DNA from: Capitella teleta
Lineage: Eukaryota > Annelida > Polychaeta > Capitellidae
Reading direction: 5' to 3'
NCBI GenBank assembly: GCA_000328365.1
Contig: KB308534.1
Location: 81,419 to 145,418 of the forward strand
DNA: 64,000 nt
The notes below the pieces were generated by a model. It was given only the letters and a program-made list of their open reading frames with translations. It was not told the origin of the DNA and made no database searches. The position numbers and the translations under genes are program-made. This document shows positions 44,081 through 56,457 of this stretch, piece by piece. Every line of letters starts with the position of its first letter. Positions within the stretch are counted from its first letter, which is position 1.

Positions 44081-45583
44081 CATATTTTCAGCATTCAAGG
44101 AAAAAGATAAAAATTCTCTCACTTCATGTTTACGCCCTGTCTCGTTGACATCAAACAAACGCCAATCACGTGGTGTCATCGCTCTCGCCACGTGACCATG
44201 CTGATCAGACGGTGTCTCGCTGAGAGCAGCACTTCATCTTCATCTAAATGATGAAGCGACCTTTACAGCGTCCAGATATTCATTCATCAGTGGGTGTCCC
44301 TCGACCCGCCTTCACCTGAGTACCGCTGATAGACTCCTCAACAGCCTCGCATCTCATGAATCCAAGACGGACGTTCACTTTTCTTCGCTTCCATGCTGCG
44401 CCTTGCCTTGCAGGGGTGTAATATCCTTCCCAAACATCCCCCACCGAAAGGAAAGTCACACCGAGTCGACGTAAGTTCACGAGAAAAATGATGCTGATCT
44501 TATCTGGTGTTCCTCGATTGAGATTCTTGGAAATGTACATTCGCTTCTGATACTTCTAAGTGCTCTTAGGGCAACGATACCGGTAATCACTGCGATTCGA
44601 AGGCTGCTTGCGTGTGTTATATCGAGAATTTCCAGGAACCTTGATCCTGGGAGACCTTGGACGATAATTATGGTCCGTAAGATTATAGGTTTGGTTAACT
44701 AAACGTCTGATTAAGCTGCTGTGTTAAGGTTGAATACGTCAATCAGCACAATTCGTTCGGTCCACCTGAGACTGAAAAATAGATGAGACACATTTCTGAT
44801 TTCTCAAATCTCCTCAATCCTAGTGGTGCACATGAAAGTGAAAGTAAAATATCTCTCGGTCACAAACGACGACATTGTTTAGGATAGTTCAGTTGGTGAA
44901 TTCATTGATCAATGTCATTTCGAGATGGTTGTTTTTCGGCGATGAGGAAGCAAACTGCGGCGTAATAAATCCGTGGAAACGTGTTTGCATATGAAAGATG
45001 CAGCTTCTCAATAATCCGCGGATGCAACACCATCCGTGATGGGTTTCCAGGAATTTTTGCATATTTCATCGAGATTTTCTGGTCAAAGGAGTGCTTTCTC
45101 GGACCTCTCGGAGAACGGTTTCTTTGTTATGTAATCGAGGCGTAAATATTGAATGCGGCAAAAGCTTGAATTAACCACCAATGTGACGGTGTATGCGCAT
45201 AAGTAACATTATAAGGTCAGTAATAATCATGGTCCTTTCTTTTGCGTTGAACTCGCGATTTCAGTTCTAACGGAATAATGTAACATAGGATTGTGTTCGC
45301 ATTTCTTATTCGGTCTAACAAACGACGCAATATTGTATTATCTGAGTACCAAGGACAATTAAGTTTAAGAACTTAGAAACCCGTTTGATTTAGAATGTGC
45401 TAGTTGAGATGTGTATTTGACTCCTTCATACCATTTGCCTGGGTGACACAGCACAAATGGAAACATGCTTCCCACGTGTGCAATTGAATAGTCGAAAAAT
45501 TTCCAAGTTGCAAATGAACAAAACTGAAAAAAGCCCTCATATTATGAATTGACCATTTTTCAGTAGCACAGGGTGGTTTGACT
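44081..45583. other. Intergenic, no recognised gene
   Basis: AT-rich to mixed DNA with only short open frames. Confidence 0.5.
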
Positions 45584-45976
45584 CCGTAATTCTCACAGGG
45601 GCACCGAATAGCTGGTGGGTTTAACCGGCTGACTGCAATCCTATGCCGACCGTAGGGGTCGAGGTCGAGGTCGAGGTCGAGGTCCCAGGTTCGAGACCCG
45701 ATCAGGCCACGGGCGTTATGATTGTGAAATATAATTGTAATCCGTTATAATCATAATTTTTCGGTGACTCTGCAGTGCTGCCCAACTGCGTAACACGGCC
45801 GGGCGCTTTGTACTACTGTCTATGGTGGTATGCAGGATAAAGAGCCCTTGGAATTTATCGATAAGAGTAGGGGGAAACCCCGGTCCCGGGCCTTCTGTTT
45901 TGGCGCCCGTATCATCCGAGTGGTTTGGGTGGAGCCGTGAAAACCCAATCACGCTCAAGCCCCGTCATTCTCACAG
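45584..45976 (+). mobile_element. tRNA-derived SINE with 15-bp TSD (family 1, copy 2)
   Basis: CCGTAATTCTCACAG (45584-45598) and CCGTCATTCTCACAG (45962-45976) flank it, one mismatch. Head, B-box (GGTTCGAGACCC) and body match the copy at 33411. Extra GAGGTC units (about four) expand the region between A and B boxes, and the 3' end lacks the long (ACTC)n run. Confidence 0.87.
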
Positions 45977-48394
45977 TTCACTGAATTCAGTGCTGCTATA
46001 ATATATAGCTATATAGTGTCTGCATACACATCTTAGGATCTATACATAATCTTTTGCACCAACAATCAAGTGCAGTAATTTTTAGATCCATTGAAAAGGA
46101 TGGTTGAGATAGCTCCGTCAGATACATTCCTTGGAACATTTTTGATCTGCACAGAGAAGTAAATTGTCCTTGTTCTTCACTGAGCCACGGTAGGAACCCT
46201 TCACTGACAGTCCTTATACTATTATGCAATATTTTTCAACGCTCTATGTGTATAAATATATCGATGTGCGGTATATTTCAGATCAATGGAAACATTTTAA
46301 TTGCCAGATAACTAACTAGTTAATTGAATTTGTTTTACATGTTTTAGTGAAGATGCATGATGCCGGTGACGTAATCAGTTTGAACCATGATAATGTTCAT
46401 GCTTTAATATCTTGTTTGGGTTTGTAGGAAATTAGTGCGTAACTATTAGAGTATACGATTATGTGTTAAATATGTATCACTTGAAATATGTAGTATTTGG
46501 GAATTGATTGTGGACGCTAGAGATGGATGGATGGATGGGTTGATGAAGTTAATTCGCTATCAAAATAGACCAAAGTGTACCATAAGTTGGGCTTCTTGCT
46601 TTGCACTATACACCCACATTCTTGCAATGGCTAGTATATTGTAATATTGTAAGAGACGAAGGCGAGATTAAACAACAAATAACAAAAATGAGAATTGAGT
46701 TATAGCCTCCTTTGAACAGGGTGAAAAAGCCATTCGTTACTTTGGCTTCGAAAGTAAAGTTAGTTTCTGAGGCGCCAAATTGCTATTTTAAATATCAAAT
46801 TTGATGATTCATTATGGCGTATCTGGGGCAATGGCTGTGGATTTGCTGATCTGAGGTCTGGTGCAGATGCAAAGCAGTCGATTTGTCAACTTCGCCTGAA
46901 AGGAGTCGTGTGTTCACGCGGGATTGCCAATAATTTGTCAGCCAGAAAAAAAAAGAAAAAAAAAGAAAGAAGCTGACGGTGTCCGCGTTTTGTTGACCTT
47001 AATGCACTGCGTTTGACGTATCGTGACGTGGTGCGGTATGCCGGTTAATCGCGGCCTTCGATGGATTAAGAGCGATCATGTTTGCCCAATTCATCGACGT
47101 AGGTTCTCATCACTGGATTAAATGAAATAAACGAGCTGATATTGAATGAGAGAGAGGAGAACAGGTTGAATTATACGCGAGGCTATGGTCTCATAGATCA
47201 GTTAGTGTTGCGGGGAGAGGAGCAATCCGCCCTCTGCCTCATTGGCTCCACACAAAAGGAGGAGATGTCTTGGGTCTCGTGTGGGTCGTCTGATTGTCAC
47301 TCTACTCGCTTGTTCCATTGTTCGGATTAGATGTATTACAAGCTCACAACAAACGGAAACTATGATTGGTTCTAAGACGCTATAATCATAGGAATGAGAA
47401 TACTTATATCGTCCTCTGTATCATTATACCAATTGAGTAGAGTATAAATAGACAAGGCATTCCGTTAAATTATGCCTATAATTGTTAACTAGGGATCTAA
47501 TTGTATGAGCACAGGCGGATATGTTATATTTATCAATTGCTCGACGGACTATTTTGTCATTTGAAAGCGCACTTAAGCACACGGGGTAATCTTGACAATT
47601 TTGAATCGGAAGCCGACATCGGAAACGACGTGGAAGCACGCTCACCACTTGGCTGCAATCTTCCTCCGCCGCAAGCACGAAAGAGATATGTACATAAAGG
47701 CGACGTTTGGGTCACGGTGACCGATCTGATGGTCACGTAATTCATTTATCCATTTGGTTAATGGGGAAATAATTATATATGCGAGCAAAACGATCTCCTT
47801 ATCTGAAACAAAGGAACGCATGACTGGATGTTTTACTACAAAGGTAACATCGCTCACTTCGTTATTTTGCATTTTTCTAAGAAACAAAAAATCGTATCAT
47901 GTCGCGGAATGTCGCATTTGGTCGTGAATCACACGCATAATTGATTGTATCGATGAATAAATTTGTTCTACTATCTTTTCCTGGGAAAGCACGTGATCCG
48001 CTGTGCAAGGGGCTTTAGTTGCACTTGTCAGTGAGAAGCCTTACAGCTAGCTCCTCCAAAAAGCGCGTCTTCCGTGTTGAAAAATATCAAGGTCGAATAT
48101 GAATGACAATAAGACACCGGAAGTGGGCAGAATGCGGACAGGGAGGTCTTTTTGTTGAGGGGCTTGTTTGAGCCCTAATTCCTGTGCCCGTGTTTGTGCT
48201 ATAATGATGTTCTGCGTTAAATAAATGTCAGGCAATTTTCAGTAGCAATTATTCCCAATAGACCTTGGTTTTTAAAGAGGACATCTGTTCATTTTGGTAC
48301 CTTTTTAGAACAAGTCCGTGGGCTCTTATGGGCGTAGAGAGAACGAGTTTGTAAGGATATGTCAACAGGGAATATCATTGTAGATCAGTTTTAT
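45977..48394. other. Intergenic, no recognised gene
   Basis: Contains a short (GGAT)n run at about 46521-46540. An open plus frame at 47501-47740 has no known features. Confidence 0.5.
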
Positions 48395-48619
48395 GACCCA
48401 GTTCCACATATAGGTGCCGGATCAACACGAATCCCATCCGTGTCGATCCGGCATGTGAAACCGCTGTGAACGCCCGAGATGATCCATGGCACTCAGGGGG
48501 CCAACACCAAAGCCACAGTGTTCATCCGTGACGGTCCGGGGAGATGACAACATGGTGTTCCATGGTGCTCCGCCACAGTGGCTCTGCCTGGAGTGTCCGT
48601 GTTTATATAGGACTGGGAC
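48395..48619. mobile_element. Probable MITE, about 225 bp, with subterminal hairpin
   Basis: Ends are inverted: GACCCAGTTCCACATATA on the left and, on the other strand, GGTCCCAGTCCTATATAA on the right. Just inside the left end, GCCGGATCAACACG (48416-48429) pairs with CGTGTCGATCCGGC (48439-48452). Compact and GC-richer than its surroundings; no protein frame. TSD not clear. Confidence 0.6.
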
Positions 48620-50834
48620 CAGAGATATGGTGAGATATAGATCAAGTATTTTATTGTAATTTTGGCCTCGCGGATTGGGGTAACGCGGATTGATTAAGTC
48701 ATCCTGATGCGTTAGATTGTTGAGTTACTTTACAACAGGAAGTTTTACATGTTATCCTGCTGGGTTAGATTGTTATCAGCAACATATTCAGCAACTATGC
48801 AACTAAATAGTTTTTATCAATCTGAATAATTTATGGAAATTTTGATTTTACCAGTTTGTAAAGACTTAAGCAGTTTGTATCACAGATTTCATATGTTACA
48901 AATCGTTCCAATATGCTAATTTTTTTTATTTTAAGCGGATCATGAGAGTTCATGGCAACTTTAAAGATCAGCCATAATGCCCGAGATAACGCCAAATCCA
49001 TGAAATATACACCCTAATTAGTTATTCCATTTACCAATGCAAAATATTTACCTGATATCATTTACATAATATAAATGAGACACGAACAGTGCATATTCAG
49101 TGGTTCTAATTTTCTCATCAAATCAGTTTGGTTCATCTATTTGCCGCTAGTGGAGCTGCAAATGACGTCATAACACCCCGGGAATTCCGCGAGGCGACCC
49201 ACCAAAAAGGTTTCTATGGTAACGAATCAAGACAGACGATTACAGTGTTAATAACTTATCACAAGACGTTTGAATCGACTGATTCTCACTCAGTTTAACA
49301 ATAAGAGCAGATAAAAAGCAATATAATTTAGTAATTTTGCCAATTTATGTGTCAATGTGTAGTCGATTGTTCGTGTCAATTATTATTACCTCATTCTCAG
49401 TCGACCAATTATAGCGTTAAGATTGTTATGTTTATGCGTTATGATTTTCAACTTTATCGACTTGTGTTACAAGTATTATAGTCGTAAATGAGATAATTCT
49501 TTGTTTTGTTAAACATTAAATACAGTTGTGAGTTTTTCGATACAAACTTTGGTAAACTAGGGTTTATGGTAGGGTGTTATGATGTCATAGTCATAAGACC
49601 CCTGATAGAGTGGGGTAGGATACTATTTTTCTATCTCATTAAATAAGCATTTTGAAGCCGCAAATGGCCAAAAATGACAATATATAATTAATTATGTCCT
49701 GTGCCCGAACCAAGGTTTAAGATTTCATTTTTTACTTGTGTTGACCTTTGAAGTTGTCAAATCCGATATTTGGATAGCGTGGCGGATTTCTTGTCGGTCT
49801 GATCACACTTATCCCATACTGATTTTCCAAACAAGGCTATGACTTAAGCATCATGTTATTTTATGATGTGCACATGTGTTTCTGCTGTGGCTATGCATTT
49901 AGATGGCTTGCATGGCGCACTGGCCAATTCGTGGTTACTAGATAAGTAACTTAATAATATTTAAGGTGTTTATGATGCAAAACAGAATACTTCAATAATT
50001 ATCACGAAAGTGTGATTAACAACACCAACGCAATTGGCAAGAAACAGATAACCCATGTTTGTTAATCCTCTGTTTCAGTTGGATTCTGACTCAGAATAGT
50101 ATTGCTCTGACCCAACGATGTCGAAGCATTAAAAATACCGCGTTGTAACGACGTAATCCAGTGATCAGCAGATAAATTACTGTACCGTTTAATTGGTCGT
50201 CCATATAATATGACTATTCGATTGATTCAGTTCGTTGGAGGAAGGCCTCTCTCAAACTTTGATCTGATCATTTTGCACTGTAGAATTAATTGAATAGATG
50301 AAGTCATAGGGAATTTGTTTGAAGTTGCAAAATGGCAACCCTGTCGTTTGCCAATTAATTTCAATGAGGCCTATGGATTTATAACCAATCAAACGACATC
50401 CGACATCCGAGACACTGAGCTTTGTTTTGAATAGAAAATTGGTTGCTGTCCCCACTGTCACTCCACAAGCAGCGACAGTGAATCTGCGTTGAAAGCTGAC
50501 GAACGAAAACGACATAGCTTTGAAATCAAAGGACTGTCAATTGCTCATCACACCGCACTATTTAGTGACTCAATATTACCGTCAAAATACTGTTAAATTT
50601 GATTTGTGACATAGTGAACATATCTAGTAAAATTCATAAACGTTTCCTATTCAAAAGTTCATAATTATCATTTGAGTATTCAAATAAAAGCCAACTAACT
50701 TTCATCTCTCAACTCACATTGCAAAACATTTGGAACAAAAGACCATTTTGATATCATATTAATAATTTTAATTAATTTTAAGTAACGCACTACTTCAGCA
50801 GCGTAATGGAGAAGACAGAAATTTCCCTTCACAA
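48620..50834. other. Intergenic, no recognised gene
   Basis: Contains inverted ATGACGTCATAACACC-type sequences at 49162-49179 and 49571-49588 (see findings). An 87-codon minus frame at 50252-50515 is not recognised. Confidence 0.5.
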
Positions 50835-50910
50835 CCATTCCGCCGCTTCGCCAATACGCTCGACTGCTTGCCGGGGATTCCATGGTAATAATCGGTCTAT
50901 ATTTGCTACT
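50835..50910. repeat. Short conserved repeat family 2, copy 2
   Basis: CCGCCGCTTCGCCAATACGC then TTGCCGGGGATTCCATGG; the 3' part TCTATATTTGCTACTA also matches copy 3. Confidence 0.65.
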
Positions 50911-51974
50911 AGGGTTATAACTGGGGCATTATTTCAGAATATTTTTTCCTACCCTTTCTCTCCAGACAGAAAAACAGGGACCGTGATATCTTTTTATTGA
51001 ATGCCGTTTGAAAGATGTGCTCACTAGTGCCCCTTTTTGTTAGATTATGTTCCAATGAGATCATCAATCACTGGCTTATCGGCGGTAGAGTAGGGACATA
51101 AAGGTGTCCGATCGAGAGGTGACTAAACACATGCTTCATTGATTGGAACCTTTGTGCACGTGGCCGATTACAGTGGAACATTTCAAAGAGACACAAACGA
51201 ATGCAACTCCATACCTAGGCCAAAATCAGGACTGTCTCAATTTGAGTGCGAAGTTTTTTTTACTCACTTTAGCGAAATACTTTTGTGTCAGTGTTTTTGC
51301 TGCTTCGTCTTTTGTTCGGCCCAAACAAAAGCTAAGTGGGAGAATGTGATCACAACGCATTCTGAGAAAGAAAGTCACGAAGCATCTCACGAACGGTAAC
51401 GTCAGCCAAAGCAACCCGCTGTCCTGATTTGGCGTGACCACGATCAATTATCACAGGTGTTCTTTAATTTCTAACAATATACATAATATTTTTTTTCGGT
51501 TAAGGGAAAATTCTGTATACATAGTATAATTATACGTGTTTAAAAACCTGGAGGGAGAGAAGGGGCGGGGTAAGCAAGGTGGCGATCGGTATTTGTCAAA
51601 ACATACAAGTCTCTCAGTCAATGCCAGCATCGGTCTATATATAGGTGTGTGTAGTGCGTAAAGATACGGAATTTATCGCTTGTTACTGTGTCTGGAGTTT
51701 CATGATTGGACTTGTAACGTAAGTGGAAGCGGTGTATTGGCTAGCTTTGGTTTAAAAAGGATGATACGAAATAAGAAGGCATGCACAGCATGTCTGTAAG
51801 AGTCAATTAGGTCAATGAACCGAATACTATCATCTGGTAATATTATGAACCCCTGATTTACATATATAAAATATGTAAAATCCAGGTTTTGTCATTATTA
51901 TATATGTATAGTTCATTGGTTCCATGTTCACAGTCTTATTTATAACACGATATTCAATACCCTGGTCTGTCTAT
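50911..51974. other. Intergenic, no recognised gene
   Basis: Overlapping short open frames near 51140-51450 are not recognised. Confidence 0.5.
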
Positions 51975-52045
51975 ACTCACCCCGAGAGATCGAACTCCAA
52001 ACCTCTGGGTGGAGAGTCCAACATACTGCCAACTGAGCCGAATAC
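51975..52045 (-). repeat. tRNA-like SINE head (partial SINE)
   Basis: Minus strand reads CGGCTCAGTTGGCAG (A-box-like) then GGAGTTCGATCTCTCGGG (B-box-like), at about tRNA spacing. A downstream body is not clear. It does not look like a working tRNA gene: the acceptor stem does not pair. Confidence 0.5.
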
Positions 52046-52339
52046 AGGTGCGAGTGACTCAGCAGATGAAATCAGGAGGTGGAGGAGGAATGATTCCCAA
52101 ATATAAACATTTAGATGTTGACATCCAATGGGTTCATTATTCCAACCTTCAGGATACACCTACAGAGAGAAAGAGCTTTGTGATGAGCTATTTATACACA
52201 TAGCACCCGGTGATCAAAGGAATTCGATACTACGTGTAAAAGGAGAAGCATCAGTTATTTCTCGTTCTGCACAAGTGAAGGAACATGCATTAGGACGAAG
52301 TGTCGTAAATGGTAGTCCTTCATAGGAACCTCCAGATCT

Positions 52340-52512
52340 AGAAATTGGATATAAATAAGTCATTTTGTATAGCGCAATATCCACCGAAGTGCTCAAAGCG
52401 CTGCCCATAAATCAAGAATGTTTATTTCTTTGATTATAAGGTCCCCATTTTAAGTAGTCATAGAACACCTTACCTTTGGATTGAAAGTCCGAGGCTCTGC
52501 CACTGAGCCATA
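52340..52512 (-). mobile_element. tRNA-derived SINE with LINE-like 3' tail
   Basis: Minus-strand head (52512-52471) reads TATGGCTCAGTGGCAGAGC, an A-box-like tRNA segment. The 3' part reads GCGCTTTGAGCACTTCGG then TTGCGCTATACAAAATG, a tail shared by many SINEs that use CR1/L2-group LINEs. Its head end is only about 12 bases from the MITE at 52526. Confidence 0.6.
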
Positions 52513-52525
52513 CAGGTAACTTATA

Positions 52526-53165
52526 CAGAGTGGGTCGAAGTAGTCTAACTACTCCATATTTAAAAAAAAAAAAAAAAAAAAAAAACAACTCTAATATTTG
52601 CTAAAATGTATTATTTATTCCATAAGATTACTACCTGGTTTGGATTGACTATGTTATTCTGCGACCATTTGTGCAAAGAAATCAAATAAAAAGTCGTTAG
52701 TCAAAGTCAGTGATTTAGGGATGAACATTTAAATGCGAGTGTTGGGTGATCGCAAAAAGAGCAAAATCAGACGATCCCATGAATGAACGTTAAGGAATAT
52801 CATCTCTTGCCTGGCGCTTCAATACAAATTCTACTTTGTTTTGATTCTAGGAGTTTTGTTAGTGCTTCTGTCACAACAATAGCACTCTAATACAAAACAA
52901 ATAGTACAAGAGCGTTGCCCTGGGCGCCAAAATTGAATATCGCAGAATGTTGTGTGCACTTTATTACTTGAGATAACGCGGCATTAATGTTGATAAAAGT
53001 TAAATAGAAGTGATAGGAATAACAGCATGACATGTTAAACTAACCATAACAAGTATTGATTTTTCTTATCTAACTGCAATCTGTTTTGTAACACAATCTC
53101 AGAAATGCACAGCGCCATTGAAAAGCATATAATTTTTTAACATGGAGTTATTTTGGTCCACTCTG
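52526..53165 (-). mobile_element. Mariner/Tc1-type MITE, copy 2
   Basis: Inverted relative to copy 1 at 23334-24012. CTGTTTTGTAACACAATCTC near its right end is the reverse complement of the copy-1 left interior. Left TA intact (52524-52525); the right flank is CA. A poly(A) run of about 24 sits just inside the left end. Confidence 0.78.
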
Positions 53166-56100
53166 CATGTTATACATAATATATAAAAGTCATTAATCAA
53201 GGTTTATAACGTATAGTACTTGTTTTCCCCTTTATTTACCTCCCTTTTCATTCTCTCGCAAAATAATAACGATAAATGTGATAGCAGTAATTGTCCCTTA
53301 AGCGTATATTATATCTATTATAATATACCTTATTTTAAGAAACGCCATAGTCCAAGGGAAATTATACGATGAATTGCTCGTTAAATATGTTCAGAGAGAT
53401 GTTGGCTGCTTGATTGCTGTGAGGAAAAGCAAGAATTTCAGTAAACAAGCCTCTCTATTGGTGATGAATACAACGATTCAGCATCACATGAATTCGATTC
53501 ACGTAATATCATTGACGGCGCTGCTCCGTCGATCGTACAATTTCTTAATTATTGGTAGAGTGATGCGACAGCTGAAAAATCGAGTAGGAGGGTCGCGTCA
53601 TTCAATATTAATGAAAACCTATCAGCAGATTTAGAAAACTTCAACGACTGATCGATCATTGTGTGTTATATAACCGCGCGACGAAATCAGGTTTTTACTT
53701 CGTAGTATGAAAGACATGCAAAAGAGGAGTACGTGAAAGAGAGAGAATTCGTTTTTACCTCTGAGATTTAACTACAAAAACTGTGTTTTCATGAGGTATT
53801 TAAGTATTAACATGTTATTGTGGTCACCGTGGTGAATTCGGGTGAATCGTACATGCAGCAGTCCATGCTAATTCAGCAAAAAGAACCAAACACCATTTGC
53901 TTTCGTAATCAAATCTCTCGAATCAGGAAGCACTGATCGAGACCGACATCTGACCGCGACCCTTGACTACGAAATTTGAAGATGATTGGACGAGCAATGC
54001 ACGCAACAGTGGGCATTAGTCATTATATATATATATGCACTGGCAGCGACGCTCGATGGGTTTGACTTTTTAGCTGGGATGAAGCTCCAGGGGGTCTAGT
54101 AGATAAGATGTTCATCAGAATAAATATCTTTACCCGGTTGTCTCATCCGAAATCTCCTGAGTAATTTTAGGTCAGATTCAATATTCATTGGTCTACATTA
54201 AATTTTATTTACATCTTATTTTGAGAGGTAAACACCGAGAAAAATCACCAAGCTATTACATCATTTCACGAACCAAGGATTCATGAAAGGTGGTGTAAAA
54301 CTTCTATAAAATTGATCAGAAATTGCAAGAAAATGAGAGCCACTTTGAGCCATCCACTATAACGAAACTAACGATGGGAAACCATGCAGCGTGAGTGTTT
54401 CACTTGTATTTCTAGGCGCACAATACAGGAAGTAAACAAAAATTATCTCATTAATTACGAAAGTTAATCTGTGGCTTTCAGAAAAGGTTAAAAAAACATA
54501 TTCTAGAACAGCCCTACAACACAGGAGAGATGAACAGGCGAAATTGGGTTAAAGTGCGTCGCTATCAACGCTGAGATTCACCTGTAACTAGCGACATCTT
54601 TTGAATTTACCATGCGAAGAGCGTTGTTTTGTTTAGTTGATGAACTAAAAGAACCTACAGTTTGCTGTAAAACTGCTCGTTAAAATGATACAGGCTCCGA
54701 GAAGAAAAAAGGTCTGAAATGAGGGGATGGCGGGTGCATCCATGGCTTTAATCACTTGCAGGTGGGCGGTTTCTAATTGCATAAACTTGGCTCAGGACGA
54801 TGACATCGAGCTAATTTCTTCAAATTGAAACAGAATTCGAGGAAATACCTGCAGGCATGCAGACAGGATCTCTTGAAGGTCTATTTATATGCGCGTGGCA
54901 ACTGGTGATCAAAGGCATTTAGGTCATGATCCAATATGCGAAAAGAGGCCATAGAGGAGAACAGGGGGAACCCCGACCCTGCCCATCCGGCTGCATCCCC
55001 TGGGAAGAAATATCTGGTGCCTCGCTGCCCACGAGAATACCCAGGCTGCGGGATGTTCCGCCACATAGATGATTGATACCCTCAGAGAAGCAAGTATAAA
55101 AGCATTGTTGAAGTCACTCTATTACAAATACTGAACTGAATAGCAAGACATGCAATGAAACGTCCGGTTGGACAAGAATTCTGCTTTCTATTGCGCAATC
55201 AAAGTGGGCAAAGAAATGTTTATTGAGCAATATACGCCTGATTAAAAAACACCAATTAATGTATCGTCTGATCACCAGCGGCCAGTACGATACCAAATAT
55301 CTCTCGGATAGTGATCTGACATGAGTTGACCCTCCATCTAAGAGGGCTGTGGACTCCAATATAGGATCTTGTATATGTTTATTGCTCAAGAAAACAATAT
55401 TTCTTGCAGATCTTGATGATCTGCTGAATGATGCATCCGCTCAAAACAAAGTTTTCAATGCTGCGGCTGACATCGTTTATGGGCGTTGGTTTCCTTCTTG
55501 GCTTGTGTACGTCGAGCACAAAGAAAGGCTTCTTAATCTGGTGGTCCCTTCATCTGGTTTTGTTAATTGGATATAATTACAAAACTGTAAGATTATGTGA
55601 CATTTTTATGCTTACGGTTTCTTTGTGTGTTTAAAACTGAAGCTGTTTAAAATGGACTGACTAAAGTTATTGTTTATTCATCCTATAATCTACTCGATCA
55701 CCTTTATATTGGTGGTACAAAGCTCAGATGTATACCTTTTTCTGGTACGTACGTATACAGTAATAGAATACCATAATTATTATATTAATAATCACTGTGA
55801 TCTATGCTATTGAAAGGATGTTCATAGTATAACACTATAAACTTGGACATATATATAGGCAATAAATAAATCCACTCCTTAATTCAGCAGTCCTATCTGT
55901 AGGTCAGCATAAACATCATTCTGCTTATCATGAATTTAATTGTGGAAGCTGCCTGAGGGAGGACGGATAATTTTTCAAAATTAATTAAACATTATCATGC
56001 ACTATATCAATAAAAAGTTAAATGAAGTTCTAAACTGCAATCGATTTTGAAATAAATATCTTTATTAACAAAAAGGTTATTGTGAATTGAAATAGATTAT

Positions 56101-56350
56101 ATATGGCAATCGAATATCTGGCGGTTTTCACCATTAAGCCGGACTGGACTTTATAAAGTCAGACATAAACAAAAGCTGAGATCATACATATCATAAAGAA
56201 ATTAATATTTGTTGTAATGTGGTCAGAAGGACGAGAAGAAACTTCAAATTGTGCAATTTTAATCAGTGACTTCTTGGTTTATGTACAGTTGATGACGGTG
56301 AAATGCTCGCACAGATTTATACATTTCATTTCATATGTGACAACTCAGAA
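53166..56350. other. Intergenic, no recognised gene
   Basis: A (TA)n run is near 54025-54038. The segment 54870-54910 shares CTATTTATA and GGTGATCAAAGG with 52185-52220, perhaps another short repeat. Open frames at 53374 and 55349 are not recognised. Confidence 0.45.
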
Positions 56351-56457
56351 ACGGCCCCAAGAGAAGAATTTCTCGGAACGAGAAGAGGAGGTTTTGCTCC
56401 AGCTGGTGGAGGAGCATAGAGATGCAATTTGTAGCTCCTTCTCTCCAACAGAAAAGG
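56351..56457 (+). CDS. Orphan exon of a Myb/SANT-like DNA-binding domain protein
   Basis: An open frame after an acceptor (GACAACTCAG ends at 56349) and before a donor (AAAAG then GTATGTATT) reads KRPQEKNFSEREEEVLLQLV, then EEHRDAI. This is the first helix of the Myb/SANT-like domain found in MSANTD-type genes and in the Myb partner of Harbinger elements. The remaining helices should be in a later exon, which I could not find within the next few kb. It could be a real host gene, a domesticated transposon gene, or a stray fragment. Exact boundaries are tentative. Confidence 0.45.

Noticed and set aside
51975-52045. Possible tRNA gene on the minus strand
   Set aside because: A and B boxes are present but stems do not pair well; a SINE head is the better reading.
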